DNA from: Thermobifida cellulosilytica TB100
Lineage (GTDB): Bacteria > Actinomycetota > Actinomycetes > Streptosporangiales > Streptosporangiaceae
Direction: 5' to 3'
DNA: 53,261 nucleotides
NCBI RefSeq assembly: GCF_001517975.1
Contig: NZ_KQ950180.1
Location: 1,284,357-1,337,617 of the forward strand
Part shown: positions 17,266 through 26,268 of the stretch, one piece after another
Layout: each line of letters opens with the position of its first letter
How positions within the stretch are numbered: position 1 is the first letter of the stretch
Position numbers and translations under genes: made by a program
The notes under the pieces: model-generated
Told to the model about the DNA's origin: nothing
The model's database searches: none
What the model saw: only the letters and a program-made list of their open reading frames with translations

Positions 17266-19149
17266 ATGCCACGTCCTCCCGCTGGTCCGCCGCCGGACCA
17301 GTCCGAGCCCGACGGCCGGCGGCCGCGTCCCGAGGAGCCCCGCCGCCACGGCCGGGAGCAGGGGGCGGCGTCCGACACCGGCCCGCAGGGCGCGCCGCGC
17401 GTCCCCGGACCGTATCCGCCTCCCCCGCCCCCTCCGATCCACCACCCGGCCCCGGAACCGGTGCCCCCGTATCCCACGGGACCTCAGACCGGGCCGCAGC
17501 GGGGACCGGATACCGGCCCGCAGACCGGCCCACGGGCTTCCGCCTCCTCCTGGTCGACCGGACCTTCCGCGTCCTGGGCGGGCAACCGGCCGCAGCAGGC
17601 GCAGACCGGGCCGCAGGCGAGCCACCAGCAAGGAGCGGACACCGGCCCGCAGACCGGCCCACGGGCCTCCGCCTCCTCCTGGTCGACCGGACCTTCCGCG
17701 TCCTGGGCGGGCAACCGGCCGCGGGTGACTCCGCTGCCCCCGCCGTGGGGCAGGCCCGAGCCGCCGCCGCGGCCCCGCCCGCGCCGCCGGGGTGCCTCCG
17801 ACCAGCCTTCGGGCCCCCAGGATGCGAGGGGGGCGGCGAATCCTCTCGGCTTCGCCCCGGTCACGGCGGTCCCCGCGGACTCCGCGGCGGAGGCGTTCCT
17901 CTCCGGCCCTGCCGTGCCGCGGCACCCCGTGTCGCCGCCGGAGCCGCTGTCTCCCGAACCTCCGCGGTACCCCCGGTCCGCGGCGCACACCGCTCCTCCG
18001 CCGAGCCCGCCGGTCGAGGCGCAGCCAACCCCGGTGGCCTTCCCGCCTCCGGTCCCGACGCCGCCGGTTCCCACGCCGCCGCGGCCCCCGGAGCCGCCGA
18101 GGACGGTGGAGCAGCCGGTCCGCGAGCCGGTGGCGGACGTGCCGCCGTCCCCGGAACCCCCGCAGGTGCCGCAGCCTCCTGCCCCGCCTCCCGTCCCTGT
18201 TCCGGAGCCGGAGGCGGTCCAGGAGCCGGAGCCCGAACCGGTCCAGGATGTTGCGCCGCAGCCCGCCGAGCCGGAGCCTGCCCCGCAGCCGGAACCGGAG
18301 CCGGAGACCGCCCCGGCGGCCCTGGAGACGCCCGAACCGGAACCGGAAGCGGAGCCTGCCCAGGTCACGGCACAGACCACCGCACCGGAACCCGAACCGG
18401 AGCCCGTCCAGGAGACCGCCCAGGCCGTCTCCCCCGCTCCAGAACCGGAACCGGCCCCCGAGCCGGAAGCGGACCCGGTCGGGGAGACCGTCAGCGTCAC
18501 CGATCCGACTCCCGAACCGGAGGCTGCTCTCGAACGGGAACCGGAGCCGGAACCCGCCCGGGCGGTTGCGCCGCCTCCCGAGCCGGTCACCGAACCCGAA
18601 CCGCAGCCGGAGCCCGAACCGGAGCCTGTCCGGGAGACCGCCCGGATCACCGCTCCTCCCCCGGAGCCTGAGCCGGAGCCCGCTCCGCCGCTGCCGGAAC
18701 CGGAACGGGAAGCGGAGCCCGCCCAGGTCACGGCCCAGGCCACCCCGCCGGAACCCGGACCGGAGCCCGTCCAGGAAGCGCCCCACGCCGTCTCCCCCGC
18801 TCCAGAACCGGAACCGGCCCCCGAGCCCGATGCGGGGCTGGTCCAGGAGTTCGCCCGGGTCATCGATCCGAATTCCACGCCGGGGCCGGAACCCGCCCAG
18901 GAGCCCTTCCAGGCCGTCTCCCCGGCACCGGAGCCGGACGACATCCCGACGACGGTCCAGTTCACCGGGTTTCTGCCGGAGCCTCCCCCGGTCGTGCCGA
19001 ACCCGGTCGCCTCCTCGGCGCCGGAGGACCTGTGGGACCTGAACCGTCCCGGGTACGAGCGGAGGCTGGCCAGCCTTCCCCCGCTGCCGCGCGCCCGGTG
19101 GCGGCGGGCGATCTACCGGGTCACCCGCCGCAAAGTGCGGCTGGGGTGA
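17266..19149 (+). CDS. Pro/Glu-rich T7SS-associated protein with EspI-like C-terminal tag
   Basis: 627 residues, almost entirely low complexity. An N-terminal Pro/Gly/Arg part contains two copies of a 27-residue module ([20 protein letters not shown]). A long stretch of PEPEPEP-type repeats follows, and the last 25 residues are conserved and basic ([18 protein letters not shown]). In EspI/MinD-like T7SS proteins a proline-rich front is normally followed by exactly such a WRR.IYR.T motif and then the ParA domain; here the protein stops at that point, and the ParA-like part is a separate upstream gene. The start is ATG 17266 behind AAGGAG. Probably cytosolic and disordered. Last gene of the rightward operon. 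Confidence 0.75.
   Translation: MPRPPAGPPPDQSEPDGRRPRPEEPRRHGREQGAASDTGPQGAPRVPGPYPPPPPPPIHHPAPEPVPPYPTGPQTGPQRGPDTGPQTGPRASASSWSTGPSASWAGNRPQQAQTGPQASHQQGADTGPQTGPRASASSWSTGPSASWAGNRPRVTPLPPPWGRPEPPPRPRPRRRGASDQPSGPQDARGAANPLGFAPVTAVPADSAAEAFLSGPAVPRHPVSPPEPLSPEPPRYPRSAAHTAPPPSPPVEAQPTPVAFPPPVPTPPVPTPPRPPEPPRTVEQPVREPVADVPPSPEPPQVPQPPAPPPVPVPEPEAVQEPEPEPVQDVAPQPAEPEPAPQPEPEPETAPAALETPEPEPEAEPAQVTAQTTAPEPEPEPVQETAQAVSPAPEPEPAPEPEADPVGETVSVTDPTPEPEAALEREPEPEPARAVAPPPEPVTEPEPQPEPEPEPVRETARITAPPPEPEPEPAPPLPEPEREAEPAQVTAQATPPEPGPEPVQEAPHAVSPAPEPEPAPEPDAGLVQEFARVIDPNSTPGPEPAQEPFQAVSPAPEPDDIPTTVQFTGFLPEPPPVVPNPVASSAPEDLWDLNRPGYERRLASLPPLPRARWRRAIYRVTRRKVRLG
17512..17722 (+). repeat. 82-nt direct repeat within the Pro-rich gene
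   Basis: Copies at 17512-17593 and 17641-17722 differ at one base (gcttcc versus gcctcc). The near identity at DNA level, including silent positions, points to a recent duplication inside the coding sequence. Confidence 0.9.
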
Positions 19150-19185
19150 TCCAGGCCCCGACGCCCTCAGCACAGACGCCCCATT

Positions 19186-19217
19186 GGAGCCCCGGGCCCC
19201 GAACGTCCCGGGGCTCC
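19186..19217 (+). terminator. GC-rich hairpin ending the T7SS operon
   Basis: Perfect 11-bp stem (GGAGCCCCGGG / CCCGGGGCTCC) with a 10-nt loop, 36 nt after the stop of the last T7SS gene. It has no T-run, as is usual in actinomycetes. It separates the T7SS operon from pglW. Confidence 0.75.
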
Positions 19218-19245
19218 GCGCCCGTCACCGGGCTGCCGTCTGTTC

Positions 19246-19276
19246 TTGGCGAATTGTCCGGCCGGGCCGGTAGGCT
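19246..19276 (+). promoter_or_regulatory. Possible pglW promoter
   Basis: TTGGCG (19246-19251) and TAGGCT (19271-19276) with a 19-nt spacer, 48 nt before the pglW start. The spacing is at the long end and the match is modest. Confidence 0.3.
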
Positions 19277-19324
19277 CCCTCACGCCGGTCGGCAGCAGGT
19301 CGCAGCATTCGTGGAGGACGGACG

Positions 19325-22300
19325 ATGGCGGCAGCGAGCAGAGACCCCTCCCGGTTGAAGCGCATCCCCAAGCCCGCCCCGCCGCGGGTGATCCGCTGGT
19401 TCCAGGAGCGCCCCTCCCCCTACCCGCACGAGCAGGAGGCGCTCGACCACATCCGCGAGCTCATGCCTCCGGCCGAGCCGTTCCGCGCCTGGGCCACCTT
19501 CTGCTTCACCGCCGGCAGCGGCCGGGTCAACGAGTGCGACCTACTGATCCTGGTGCCGCGCGGCCTGTTCCTGCTGGAGTTGAAGGCGCACTCCGGCCGT
19601 CTGGTCAACAACGGCGGCACCTGGAACTTCCACTACGCGGACCGGGTCCGCACCCTCCGCAACCCGCTGCACCTGACCGAGATGAAGGCCCGGGAGCTGA
19701 AGGACCGGCTGGTCTGGGCCGCAAAGGCGTCGGGGTCCCACGTCGTCATTCCCCGGGTCGAGGCCGCGGTGTTCCTGTCCGCACGCGACCTGCGTTCGGA
19801 GTTGGACGAGCAGCAGCGGATCAACGTCTACGGCCGCAACGACCGCGACACGGGGCTGCCCCGGATCTGGGACGACCTGCTCGCACTGCCGCCGAAGTCC
19901 TCCTCGGAGACGGCCCGCCGGGAACTGTTCCGGTTCGCGCAACTGCTGCCCGATCTGATGAAGAAGATCGGGGTGAGCGCCTCTACCGCCCACCTCCGGT
20001 TCGACGACGACTGGGAGCTGTCGAAGAGCCCGATCGACGGCGGCCCCACCTGGGAGGACCGGCTGGCGGTGCGACAGCACCCCATCCGCGAGGAGGGGCG
20101 GGTCCGCATCTACCTGGTGGGCGACCAGGCCGACGAGAAGGCCCGGCGTGCCGTGGAACGCGCCGCCGAACGCGAGTACCAGGTCCTCCAGGGCATCAAC
20201 CACCGGGGCATCGTCCAGGCCCTCCAGTTCCGCGACCACCGGGGCTGCCCGGCGATCCTGTTCCGGCACCGCTCCTCCGACCTGCGCCTGGACTCCTACC
20301 TGGACACGTACGGCACTTCGCTGTCGCTGGCGGACCGCCTGAACCTGGTGCGCCAGCTCGCCGAGGCGCTGCGGTACGCCCACGACCGGTCCCTGTACCA
20401 CCGGGCGCTCGCGGCGCGGTCGGTGTACGTGTCGTGCCGCGACGACGGCTCCCGTCCCGTGCTGCGGGTCACCGACTGGCAGGTCGCGGCCCGCGACTTC
20501 GACACCACGCCGCTGTCTCCCGTGGGCAGGTCCAGCCTCCACAGCGAGCACGTGGCGGACGCCGCCGAGGTGTACCTGGCCCCCGAGTTCGACCAGCGTT
20601 ACGCCGATCCGGGGGACCTGGACCTGTTCGGGCTGGGCGCGGTCGCCTATCTGGTGCTCACGGGTCGCCCGCCCGCGGCGAACCGCTCGGAGCTGCTCCA
20701 GCGGCTGCGGGTGGACGGCGGGCTGCGGCCGCAGACGGTGGCCGACGAGGTGCCGGACGAGCTGAACGACCTGGTCTTCTCGGTGACGCGGGCCGACGTG
20801 GCCGACCGCCTCACATCTGTGGCGGCTTTTCTCGAGAAGCTGGACGCCTTCGAGCAGCAGCGGACCGCCGTCGAGCAGTCGGCGTCGGCGGGTGTGGACC
20901 CGCTGGAGGTGCTGCCGGGCCAGCAGGTGGCCGACGGGTGGACGGTGGAGCGGGTGCTCGGCACCGGCGCGACGTCGCGGGTGCTGCTGGTGCGCGCCGA
21001 GGTCGTCACCCCCGAGGGGGAGATGCGCTCGGAGACGCGGGTCCTCAAGGTGGCGTTGGACGAGGGTGCCCGCGCGGCGCGGCTGCGCGACGAGGCCGAG
21101 GCGTTGGAGAAGGTCGGCGGCGGGCGCGTGGTGCGGCTGATCGACGGCCCCCGCCAGATGCACGGCCGCACCGTCTTGCTGCTGGAGTACGCGGGGGAGC
21201 GGTCGCTGGGCGAGCGGCTGCGCTCGGAGGGACGGCTCACCTACCACGAGTTGGCCCGGTTCGGCGACGACCTGTTCGTGGCGTTGGACCAGTTGGCCGG
21301 GCAGGGGGTGCGCCACCGCGACATCAAACCCGACAACCTGGGGCTGTTTCGCCGCGCGGACCGCTCCTGGGAGTTGAAGCTGTTCGACTTCTCGCTGACC
21401 AAGGCGTCGGACGAGAACCTGCGGGCGGGCACCCCCGGCTACGTGGACCCGTTCCTGGGCGCCGATCCGCGCCGCAGCCGTTACGACGACCACGCCGAGT
21501 GGTACGCGGCGGCGGTGACGCTGCACGAGATGGCGTCGGGGGAGCGCCCCCGCTGGGGGGACGAGACCGCCAACCCGGCCATGAGGGACGACGAGGTTCC
21601 CACGCTGGCGGTGGAGCTGTTCGACCCGGCGCTGCGCCCGGGACTGGTCGAGTTCTTCGAGCGAGCCCTGCACCGCGACGCGCACCGCCGCTTCGAAGAT
21701 CTCCGGCAGATGCGGGAGGCGTGGCGGAAGGTGTTCGCCACCGCCGACGCGACCGCTCCGCCGAGCACTCCCGCGACGGTGGACGCCTCCCCCTCGGTGT
21801 CGGTGGAGGAGGCGCGGGACCGGGCGGCCGAGGCCGCCGAGCTGGACACGCCGCTGGGGGCGGCGGGGCTGTCTCCGGCAGCCGAGTCGGCGGCCCACCA
21901 GCTCGGCGCGACCACCGTGGGCGAGCTGCTGGAGATCCCGCCACACCTGATCTCCCGGGCGCGCGGCACGGGCACGCTGGTCCGTAGGGAGTTGAACCGC
22001 CGCCACCGCCAGTGGCGCACCCGGCTGGGGCAGCGCCCGGAGCAGCCCGCCTCGGCTGCGGCCCCGCACGCGACCGCGGACCAGGCGGGCGAGGCCGGGG
22101 CCGGACGCCGTCTGGGCGTGGAGGAGCTGGCTGCCCTGGTCGCCCCCGAGCCGGAGGAGCGCGGCCGCAGGCCGGAGGCGGTGCGGCTGTTGCTGGGGCT
22201 GCCCGCGGCGGACGGGTCTCCTTCGCCGTTGGCGCCGTGGTGCACGCAGCTCGAAGTGGCGGAGCGGCTCGGGGTCAAGCAGCCGACCGTGTCCACGTAC

Positions 22301-23755
22301 CACCGCGGCGCGATCGAGCGGTGGGCGGCGCTGCCGGAGCTGCGGGAGGTCTGCGACGAGCTGGTCGAGCACGTGCGGGCGGCCGGCGGTGTGGTGGTCG
22401 TCGAGGAGTTGGCGGCCGAGCTGAGGATGCGCCGGGGGACCCGCGAGGGGGCCGACGATCCGTGGCGGGTCGCCGCCCTGGCGTCGGCGGTGGTGCGCGC
22501 CGCCCTGGACACGGAGTTGTGGGAGAAGAACAAGGACGAGGAGAACCAGCCCCGGCTGGCGGTGCTGCGCCGCGGCGGCCGGGTGTTCGTGGCCGCCGAG
22601 TCGCTGCCCGGCACCGACGACCCGGTTCCCGCGGACCTCGCCGACTACGCACAGCGGCTGGGGGAGGTCGCGACCCGGTTGGTGGCGGCGGATCCGCTGC
22701 CCGACCGTTCGGCGGTGCTGCGGAACCTGCGCCAGGTGCCGGTTCCGGAGGGGATGGCGCCGCTGGCCGACACGCGCCTGGTGGCGTTGGCGGCGGCGGT
22801 CTCCGGGAACGCCCGGTACTCGCCGCGGCTTGAGCTGTACCCGAAGGACCTGGGGTTGGTGCGGGCGCTGCGGATCTCGCAGGCTGCGGCGGGGGTGCTT
22901 CCCGGGCACGGGGTGAGTGCGGAGGAGCTGCTGGCGCGGATCCGGTCCCGTTTCCCCGACCTGGAGTTGGGGGAGCCCACGCGGATGGAGGTGCAGGACG
23001 CGCTGCGCGAGGCCGGGTTCTCGCTGGAGTACGACCCGCAGAGCCGCCGCTTCCTGCCGCCCGCGGTCACGCTGACCGGCAGCGGACTGTCGTCCCTTAC
23101 CACCGGGCGGCACACCGACGTCGCGACCGACCTGGCCGTGGTGGCGGCCGCGGCGGGACGCGACCCGGTGGCGCTGCTGGCGGAGCGGTTGGGCGAGTCG
23201 CTGCGCCGGGGCGGTTTCCTGGCGTTGACTCTGCGCGGCAGACAGCTGCCGGGTGTGGCGGAGCTGCTGGCCGCCGCCTATCCGCTGACTCCGGTGGACC
23301 TGGGCGCGGTGTTCCTCGGCGAGCTGCGCCGCATCGCCGACGAGCGCGGCCAGTGGGAGGCGGTGCTGCGCAGCGACGCCCGGTTCGCGGCCTCCGGCGA
23401 GCTGAGCCGCGGGCTGCGCTCCTACGTGCGGGCCGCCTGGCAGCGGACGGAGGAGCGGCTGCGGGAGCGGGTCGCGGAGGCGGGGCCGCGCACGGTGCTG
23501 CTGCTGCACAACGCGGGGCTGACCACCCGCTACGCGGACGCGGGCGGGCACGCGCTGCTGACCGGGTGGCAGAACGCGGCCCGCCGGTCGGGGGCGGACC
23601 CGCACGGGTTGTGGCTGCTGTGCCCGACCGACGCCCCGCAGGCCGCGCCGCGCCTGGACGGCCGCATCGTCGAGGTGCTGGGCGACCACGAGCGCGCGGT
23701 GCTGCGCGAGGACTTCCTGTCCCGCCTGGCGGAGAACGGCTCCGCGGCGGCCTGA
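19325..23755 (+). CDS. pglW: PglW, BREX type 2 NERD/protein kinase
   Basis: Ser/Thr kinase component of the BREX type 2 (phage growth limitation) system. 1476 residues. A NERD nuclease-like domain at about 55-130 has NECDLLILV and LLELKAHSG (Asp72, Glu85, Lys87). A first kinase-like domain at about 240-470 is degenerate: HRA (His359-Arg-Ala361) replaces HRD and no DFG is present, so it is a pseudokinase. A second kinase domain at about 540-800 is complete: GTG loop at 546-548, Lys575, HRDIKPDN at 664-671 and DFS at 688-690 in place of DFG. After it comes a helix-hairpin-helix segment like the RNA polymerase alpha C-terminal domain (ATTVGELLEIPPHLI), then a winged-helix-like C-terminal half. 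The ATG follows GGAGG. It is monocistronic, ended by hairpins, and separated from pglX by 3.9 kb. Confidence 0.93.
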   Translation: MAAASRDPSRLKRIPKPAPPRVIRWFQERPSPYPHEQEALDHIRELMPPAEPFRAWATFCFTAGSGRVNECDLLILVPRGLFLLELKAHSGRLVNNGGTWNFHYADRVRTLRNPLHLTEMKARELKDRLVWAAKASGSHVVIPRVEAAVFLSARDLRSELDEQQRINVYGRNDRDTGLPRIWDDLLALPPKSSSETARRELFRFAQLLPDLMKKIGVSASTAHLRFDDDWELSKSPIDGGPTWEDRLAVRQHPIREEGRVRIYLVGDQADEKARRAVERAAEREYQVLQGINHRGIVQALQFRDHRGCPAILFRHRSSDLRLDSYLDTYGTSLSLADRLNLVRQLAEALRYAHDRSLYHRALAARSVYVSCRDDGSRPVLRVTDWQVAARDFDTTPLSPVGRSSLHSEHVADAAEVYLAPEFDQRYADPGDLDLFGLGAVAYLVLTGRPPAANRSELLQRLRVDGGLRPQTVADEVPDELNDLVFSVTRADVADRLTSVAAFLEKLDAFEQQRTAVEQSASAGVDPLEVLPGQQVADGWTVERVLGTGATSRVLLVRAEVVTPEGEMRSETRVLKVALDEGARAARLRDEAEALEKVGGGRVVRLIDGPRQMHGRTVLLLEYAGERSLGERLRSEGRLTYHELARFGDDLFVALDQLAGQGVRHRDIKPDNLGLFRRADRSWELKLFDFSLTKASDENLRAGTPGYVDPFLGADPRRSRYDDHAEWYAAAVTLHEMASGERPRWGDETANPAMRDDEVPTLAVELFDPALRPGLVEFFERALHRDAHRRFEDLRQMREAWRKVFATADATAPPSTPATVDASPSVSVEEARDRAAEAAELDTPLGAAGLSPAAESAAHQLGATTVGELLEIPPHLISRARGTGTLVRRELNRRHRQWRTRLGQRPEQPASAAAPHATADQAGEAGAGRRLGVEELAALVAPEPEERGRRPEAVRLLLGLPAADGSPSPLAPWCTQLEVAERLGVKQPTVSTYHRGAIERWAALPELREVCDELVEHVRAAGGVVVVEELAAELRMRRGTREGADDPWRVAALASAVVRAALDTELWEKNKDEENQPRLAVLRRGGRVFVAAESLPGTDDPVPADLADYAQRLGEVATRLVAADPLPDRSAVLRNLRQVPVPEGMAPLADTRLVALAAAVSGNARYSPRLELYPKDLGLVRALRISQAAAGVLPGHGVSAEELLARIRSRFPDLELGEPTRMEVQDALREAGFSLEYDPQSRRFLPPAVTLTGSGLSSLTTGRHTDVATDLAVVAAAAGRDPVALLAERLGESLRRGGFLALTLRGRQLPGVAELLAAAYPLTPVDLGAVFLGELRRIADERGQWEAVLRSDARFAASGELSRGLRSYVRAAWQRTEERLRERVAEAGPRTVLLLHNAGLTTRYADAGGHALLTGWQNAARRSGADPHGLWLLCPTDAPQAAPRLDGRIVEVLGDHERAVLREDFLSRLAENGSAAA

Positions 23756-23780
23756 CGGATTCCGGAACGACGAAGTGGCC

Positions 23781-23806
23781 CCCGTCCCGGCACGGACCGG
23801 GACGGG
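23781..23806. terminator. Bidirectional terminator hairpin after pglW
   Basis: Perfect 10-bp stem CCCGTCCCGG / CCGGGACGGG with a 6-nt loop, 25 nt after the pglW stop and before the end of the convergent leftward gene. Confidence 0.75.
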
Positions 23807-23824
23807 AACCGGCGGAGGGGCGCG

Positions 23825-23846
23825 CCCCGACGTCCTCCCGTCGGGG
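23825..23846. terminator. Second hairpin between convergent genes
   Basis: Perfect 8-bp stem CCCCGACG / CGTCGGGG with a 6-nt loop, followed by TTCT; it backs up the preceding hairpin and also lies just past the leftward gene ending at 23887. Confidence 0.6.
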
Positions 23847-23886
23847 TTCTCCGACCGTCGGGGCACGGCGGCTTCGGTGACGACGG

Positions 23887-24180
23887 TTACGACTCCGGCT
23901 CCGGTTCCGTCCGTGTGGTCCCGTTCTGGTCCTGGGGCCACAGGTGGCCGAACACGTCGGTGTGGAAGCCGACGTGGCCGTCGGGACGGACGCACCCGGT
24001 GCCGGTGAGCGGGTGGCACTCGCCGCAGGACTCGCCCAGCCACAGGGCGATCTGGTGCAGCAGCGTCAGGCAGGTGTGCCGCACACCAGTGAGCCAGTAG
24101 GTGCGGTCCCGCGTGCCCGCCACGAGGCTGTCGGCGAGGTCGCGCAGCAGGCGCGCCTCCTCGGGGGTGAGGTTCAGCAT
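23887..24180 (-). CDS. Small Cys/His-containing hypothetical protein
   Basis: 97 residues, not recognised. It opens LNLTPEEARLLRDLADSLVA, has a central helix (TCLTLLHQIALWLG), a CGECHPLTGTGC cluster that could bind a metal, then a GHVGFHTDVFGHLW motif and an acidic tail. ATG at 24180 has GAGAGGAG 8 nt upstream. Second gene of a leftward pair, with its start 14 nt after the previous stop. Proteins of this style commonly sit near Scr1/DUF397 regulators in actinomycetes, but function is unknown. Confidence 0.7.
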   Translation of the reverse strand: MLNLTPEEARLLRDLADSLVAGTRDRTYWLTGVRHTCLTLLHQIALWLGESCGECHPLTGTGCVRPDGHVGFHTDVFGHLWPQDQNGTTRTEPEPES

Positions 24181-24194
24181 GTTCGCCGCTCCTC

Positions 24195-24602
24195 TCACCG
24201 GTGGTGGCCCAGGTAGGCGCGGGCGTACCCGGGCGGCGTGAACTCGGTGAGCGTGAAGTCCAGGGCGTCCAGGTCGGTGCAGCCGACCAGCAGGTCCCCC
24301 AGCACCCGGTGGCGCGCCAGGTACGGCACGAGGTCGTGCGGCTCGTAGCTCAACTGCCACAGCGGCGCGTGCCGCCGGGCGACCCGGTGGAACTCGGCGT
24401 CGTCCACCACCGGCGGCACGGCGTGCCGCGGCACGTAGGGACGGGGCCGTGGGACGCGGGGCGCGGGCCGGGCCACCTGCGGTCGTCGGGCACGAGCCGG
24501 GTCGGGCCGGTCAGCGACCGGCCGGCGCGTCCGCGGCAGGGCGCGGGCCAGCAGCAGCGGAAGCGCCGCCAGCAGGGGAACAAAGGTGTGGACCAGACGC
24601 AT
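24195..24602 (-). CDS. Small secreted or membrane-anchored hypothetical protein
   Basis: 135 residues. The N-terminus MRLVHTFVPLLAALPLLLARA is a short signal peptide or anchor. An Arg/Pro-rich linker follows, then a C-terminal domain (HAPLWQLSYEPHDLVPYLAR; LDALDFTLTEFTPPGYARAY). Not recognised. GGAG lies 6 nt before the ATG. It is translationally close to the 97-residue gene downstream and is divergent from the Scr1-type regulator across an AT-rich promoter region. Inserted between pglW and pglX, it is not a known BREX component. Confidence 0.65.
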   Translation of the reverse strand: MRLVHTFVPLLAALPLLLARALPRTRRPVADRPDPARARRPQVARPAPRVPRPRPYVPRHAVPPVVDDAEFHRVARRHAPLWQLSYEPHDLVPYLARHRVLGDLLVGCTDLDALDFTLTEFTPPGYARAYLGHHR

Positions 24603-24835
24603 GGGCGTCTCCTCACGCATGACAGGCCGGATGGGAGGTCCGGCGGAGGAACAGGTTGCCCATCCATCGTGAACCTGAATCTTCAGATTTTCAATCTACA
24701 TAGAAAAATTTCTCATAGATGAATCATCAATCTCCACTTCTTCATGCCTGAAAAATTCAAGAATGAGTGATTAGCGTATTTCACAGTCCGCCCCGTAGCA
24801 TCCGTTTAAGCAGGTCGGAGCCTGGGAGCGAGAGC
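24603..24835. promoter_or_regulatory. AT-rich divergent promoter region
   Basis: About 24660-24785 is far richer in A/T than anything around it, between the leftward two-gene unit and the rightward Scr1 gene. It contains short palindromes such as AATCTTCAGATT (24670-24681), plausible regulator contacts, and TTCACA ahead of TAGCAT near 24780-24802. Exact boxes are not assigned. Confidence 0.45.
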
Positions 24836-25672
24836 ATGGCTGAACAGCGGCAGTCCATTCGTCGCCGACGTCTGTCCGCGGAGCTGAAGCGTGCCCGCCA
24901 AGAAGCGGGCATGACGATCGAGGACGTTGCCAACGCCACCGAATGGTCGGCGGGCAAGATCAGCAACATCGAGACCGGCGCTCGTCTACGCCCGACCGTC
25001 ATGGAGGTCAAGGGCCTGCTGGATATCTACGGCGTCACCGACAAGCAGCGTCGTGAAGCGATCCTCAACCTCACCCGGCAGGCGCGCGAACGCGGCTGGT
25101 GGTCCAAGTACAACGACGTCTTCACCGACGACTTCCCCGCATTCGAGGCCGAGGCCCACAGCATCCACACCTACGAGCCGGCGATCATCCCGGGACTGCT
25201 CCAAACTCCCGGTTACATCCGGCTGATGATGCGAGCGCTAATTCGCCGCACCCCTGTCGACGTGGACCGCACGTTGGAAACTCGCCGTAGGCGCCAAGCG
25301 CTGCTGGACCTCGACGACGCTCCCGAACTCTGGGCGGTCATCGACGAGGCCGCGCTGCTGAGATTCCGCCCAGCGAAAGAGGTCTTCCGGGAGCAGGTCC
25401 AGCATCTGATCGACGTCGCGGAAGCCGACAACACGGTGACGATCCAGATCCTGCCCTTCTCCTCGGGGATGCACGCCGGTCTCAGAGGGCCGTTTGTGAT
25501 CATGGACTTCCCCTCGGACGTGAATCCCGTGGTCTACCTGGAGACCGACGCCGACGGGCTCTACCTGGAAGATCAGGAAGAAGTCGACCGGTACAGACGC
25601 ATCTTCGACCACATCACAACATCTGCTTGTCCCCCGGACGCATCGCTTCAGATGCTGAAGGAGATGCTTTAG
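24836..25672 (+). CDS. Scr1-family XRE regulator (HTH plus DUF5753)
   Basis: 278 residues. A helix-turn-helix domain occupies residues about 10-70 (LKRARQEAGMTIEDVANATE, then SAGKISNIETGARLRP). A DUF5753 ligand/partner domain follows, with the hallmark YEPAIIPGLLQTPGYIR and, later, VQILPF-type strands (VTIQILPFSSGMHAGL). Such genes pair with a downstream DUF397 gene; the Scr1/Scr2 pair has been described as a toxin-antitoxin-like regulatory unit in Streptomyces. The start is ATG 24836, GGGAG 7 nt upstream; an upstream in-frame ATG at 24767 overlaps the promoter. The stop is 9 nt from the DUF397 start. Cytosolic DNA-binding protein. Confidence 0.92.
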   Translation: MAEQRQSIRRRRLSAELKRARQEAGMTIEDVANATEWSAGKISNIETGARLRPTVMEVKGLLDIYGVTDKQRREAILNLTRQARERGWWSKYNDVFTDDFPAFEAEAHSIHTYEPAIIPGLLQTPGYIRLMMRALIRRTPVDVDRTLETRRRRQALLDLDDAPELWAVIDEAALLRFRPAKEVFREQVQHLIDVAEADNTVTIQILPFSSGMHAGLRGPFVIMDFPSDVNPVVYLETDADGLYLEDQEEVDRYRRIFDHITTSACPPDASLQMLKEML

Positions 25673-25681
25673 GAGGCCACG

Positions 25682-25879
25682 ATGGGCAACCTGATTCCAG
25701 ACGGTGAACTGCGGTTCCGCAAGTCCAGTTACAGCGACCTGAACAACTGCGTCGAGGTGGCCCGCTTCAAGCGGGGGGCCGCTGTCCGCGACTCCGAACA
25801 CCGCGAGCTCGGGCACCTGGTGTTCGACGCCGCAGAGTGGCAGGCGTTCCTCACCACGCTCAAGAACAACGAACTCTGA
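25682..25879 (+). CDS. DUF397 protein (Scr2-like partner)
   Basis: 65 residues with the complete DUF397 pattern: FRKSSYSDLNNCVEVARF, then GAAVRDSEHRELGHLVF and AAEWQAFLTTLK. The preceding gene ends in TTTAGGAGGCC, providing a strong ribosome site. It forms an operon with the Scr1-type regulator and is the toxin-like or effector member of the pair by analogy. An intact reference for the broken copies at 27122 and 27480. Confidence 0.92.
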   Translation: MGNLIPDGELRFRKSSYSDLNNCVEVARFKRGAAVRDSEHRELGHLVFDAAEWQAFLTTLKNNEL

Positions 25880-25886
25880 AACATCA

Positions 25887-25913
25887 CGAGGTCCCGGCCA
25901 GGCCGGGACCTCG
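25887..25913 (+). terminator. Terminator after the Scr1/DUF397 pair
   Basis: Perfect 11-bp stem CGAGGTCCCGG / CCGGGACCTCG with a 5-nt loop, starting 7 nt after the DUF397 stop. Confidence 0.85.
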
Positions 25914-26268
25914 CGCAACCTATTCCCGCCGCCATGCTATCCCCCCTGGGACCGGAGGAGAAGTCTCCGTCACCCGTCGGCGACGCCGTTAGCCCGCCCC
26001 CGGGCTTGTCCGTCCTAGAGAACGGCACCGTGGACAGTCGGGCACCGGCGGGGCAGCGGTCGAAGTCGGCCAGCCCTGTCACACCTTCGTCCGTCATCGG
26101 CGGCGTGCGTGTCACGTGGGACGGGCTGTGGAAACCGAGACACGGGCCGGAGAAGGCCGGTTAGCTAGTAGAGGTGAGGCAGCAGCGGAAGCCGCCGACA
26201 GGAGAACGGTTCAGGTTCCCCTTTGCTGCCCCGTGCACTCGACGTTGCCTCCAGCGAAGAGCCCCGAG
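25914..26268. other. Gene-free spacer before the broken regulator
   Basis: No supported gene in these 355 nt; open frames are Pro/Ser-rich and lack ribosome sites. Presumably it contained the promoter of the following regulator. Confidence 0.5.

Noticed and set aside
19541-24043. 1500-codon minus-strand frame opposite pglW
   Set aside because: Antisense shadow; pglW has NERD and kinase motifs in the other frame.
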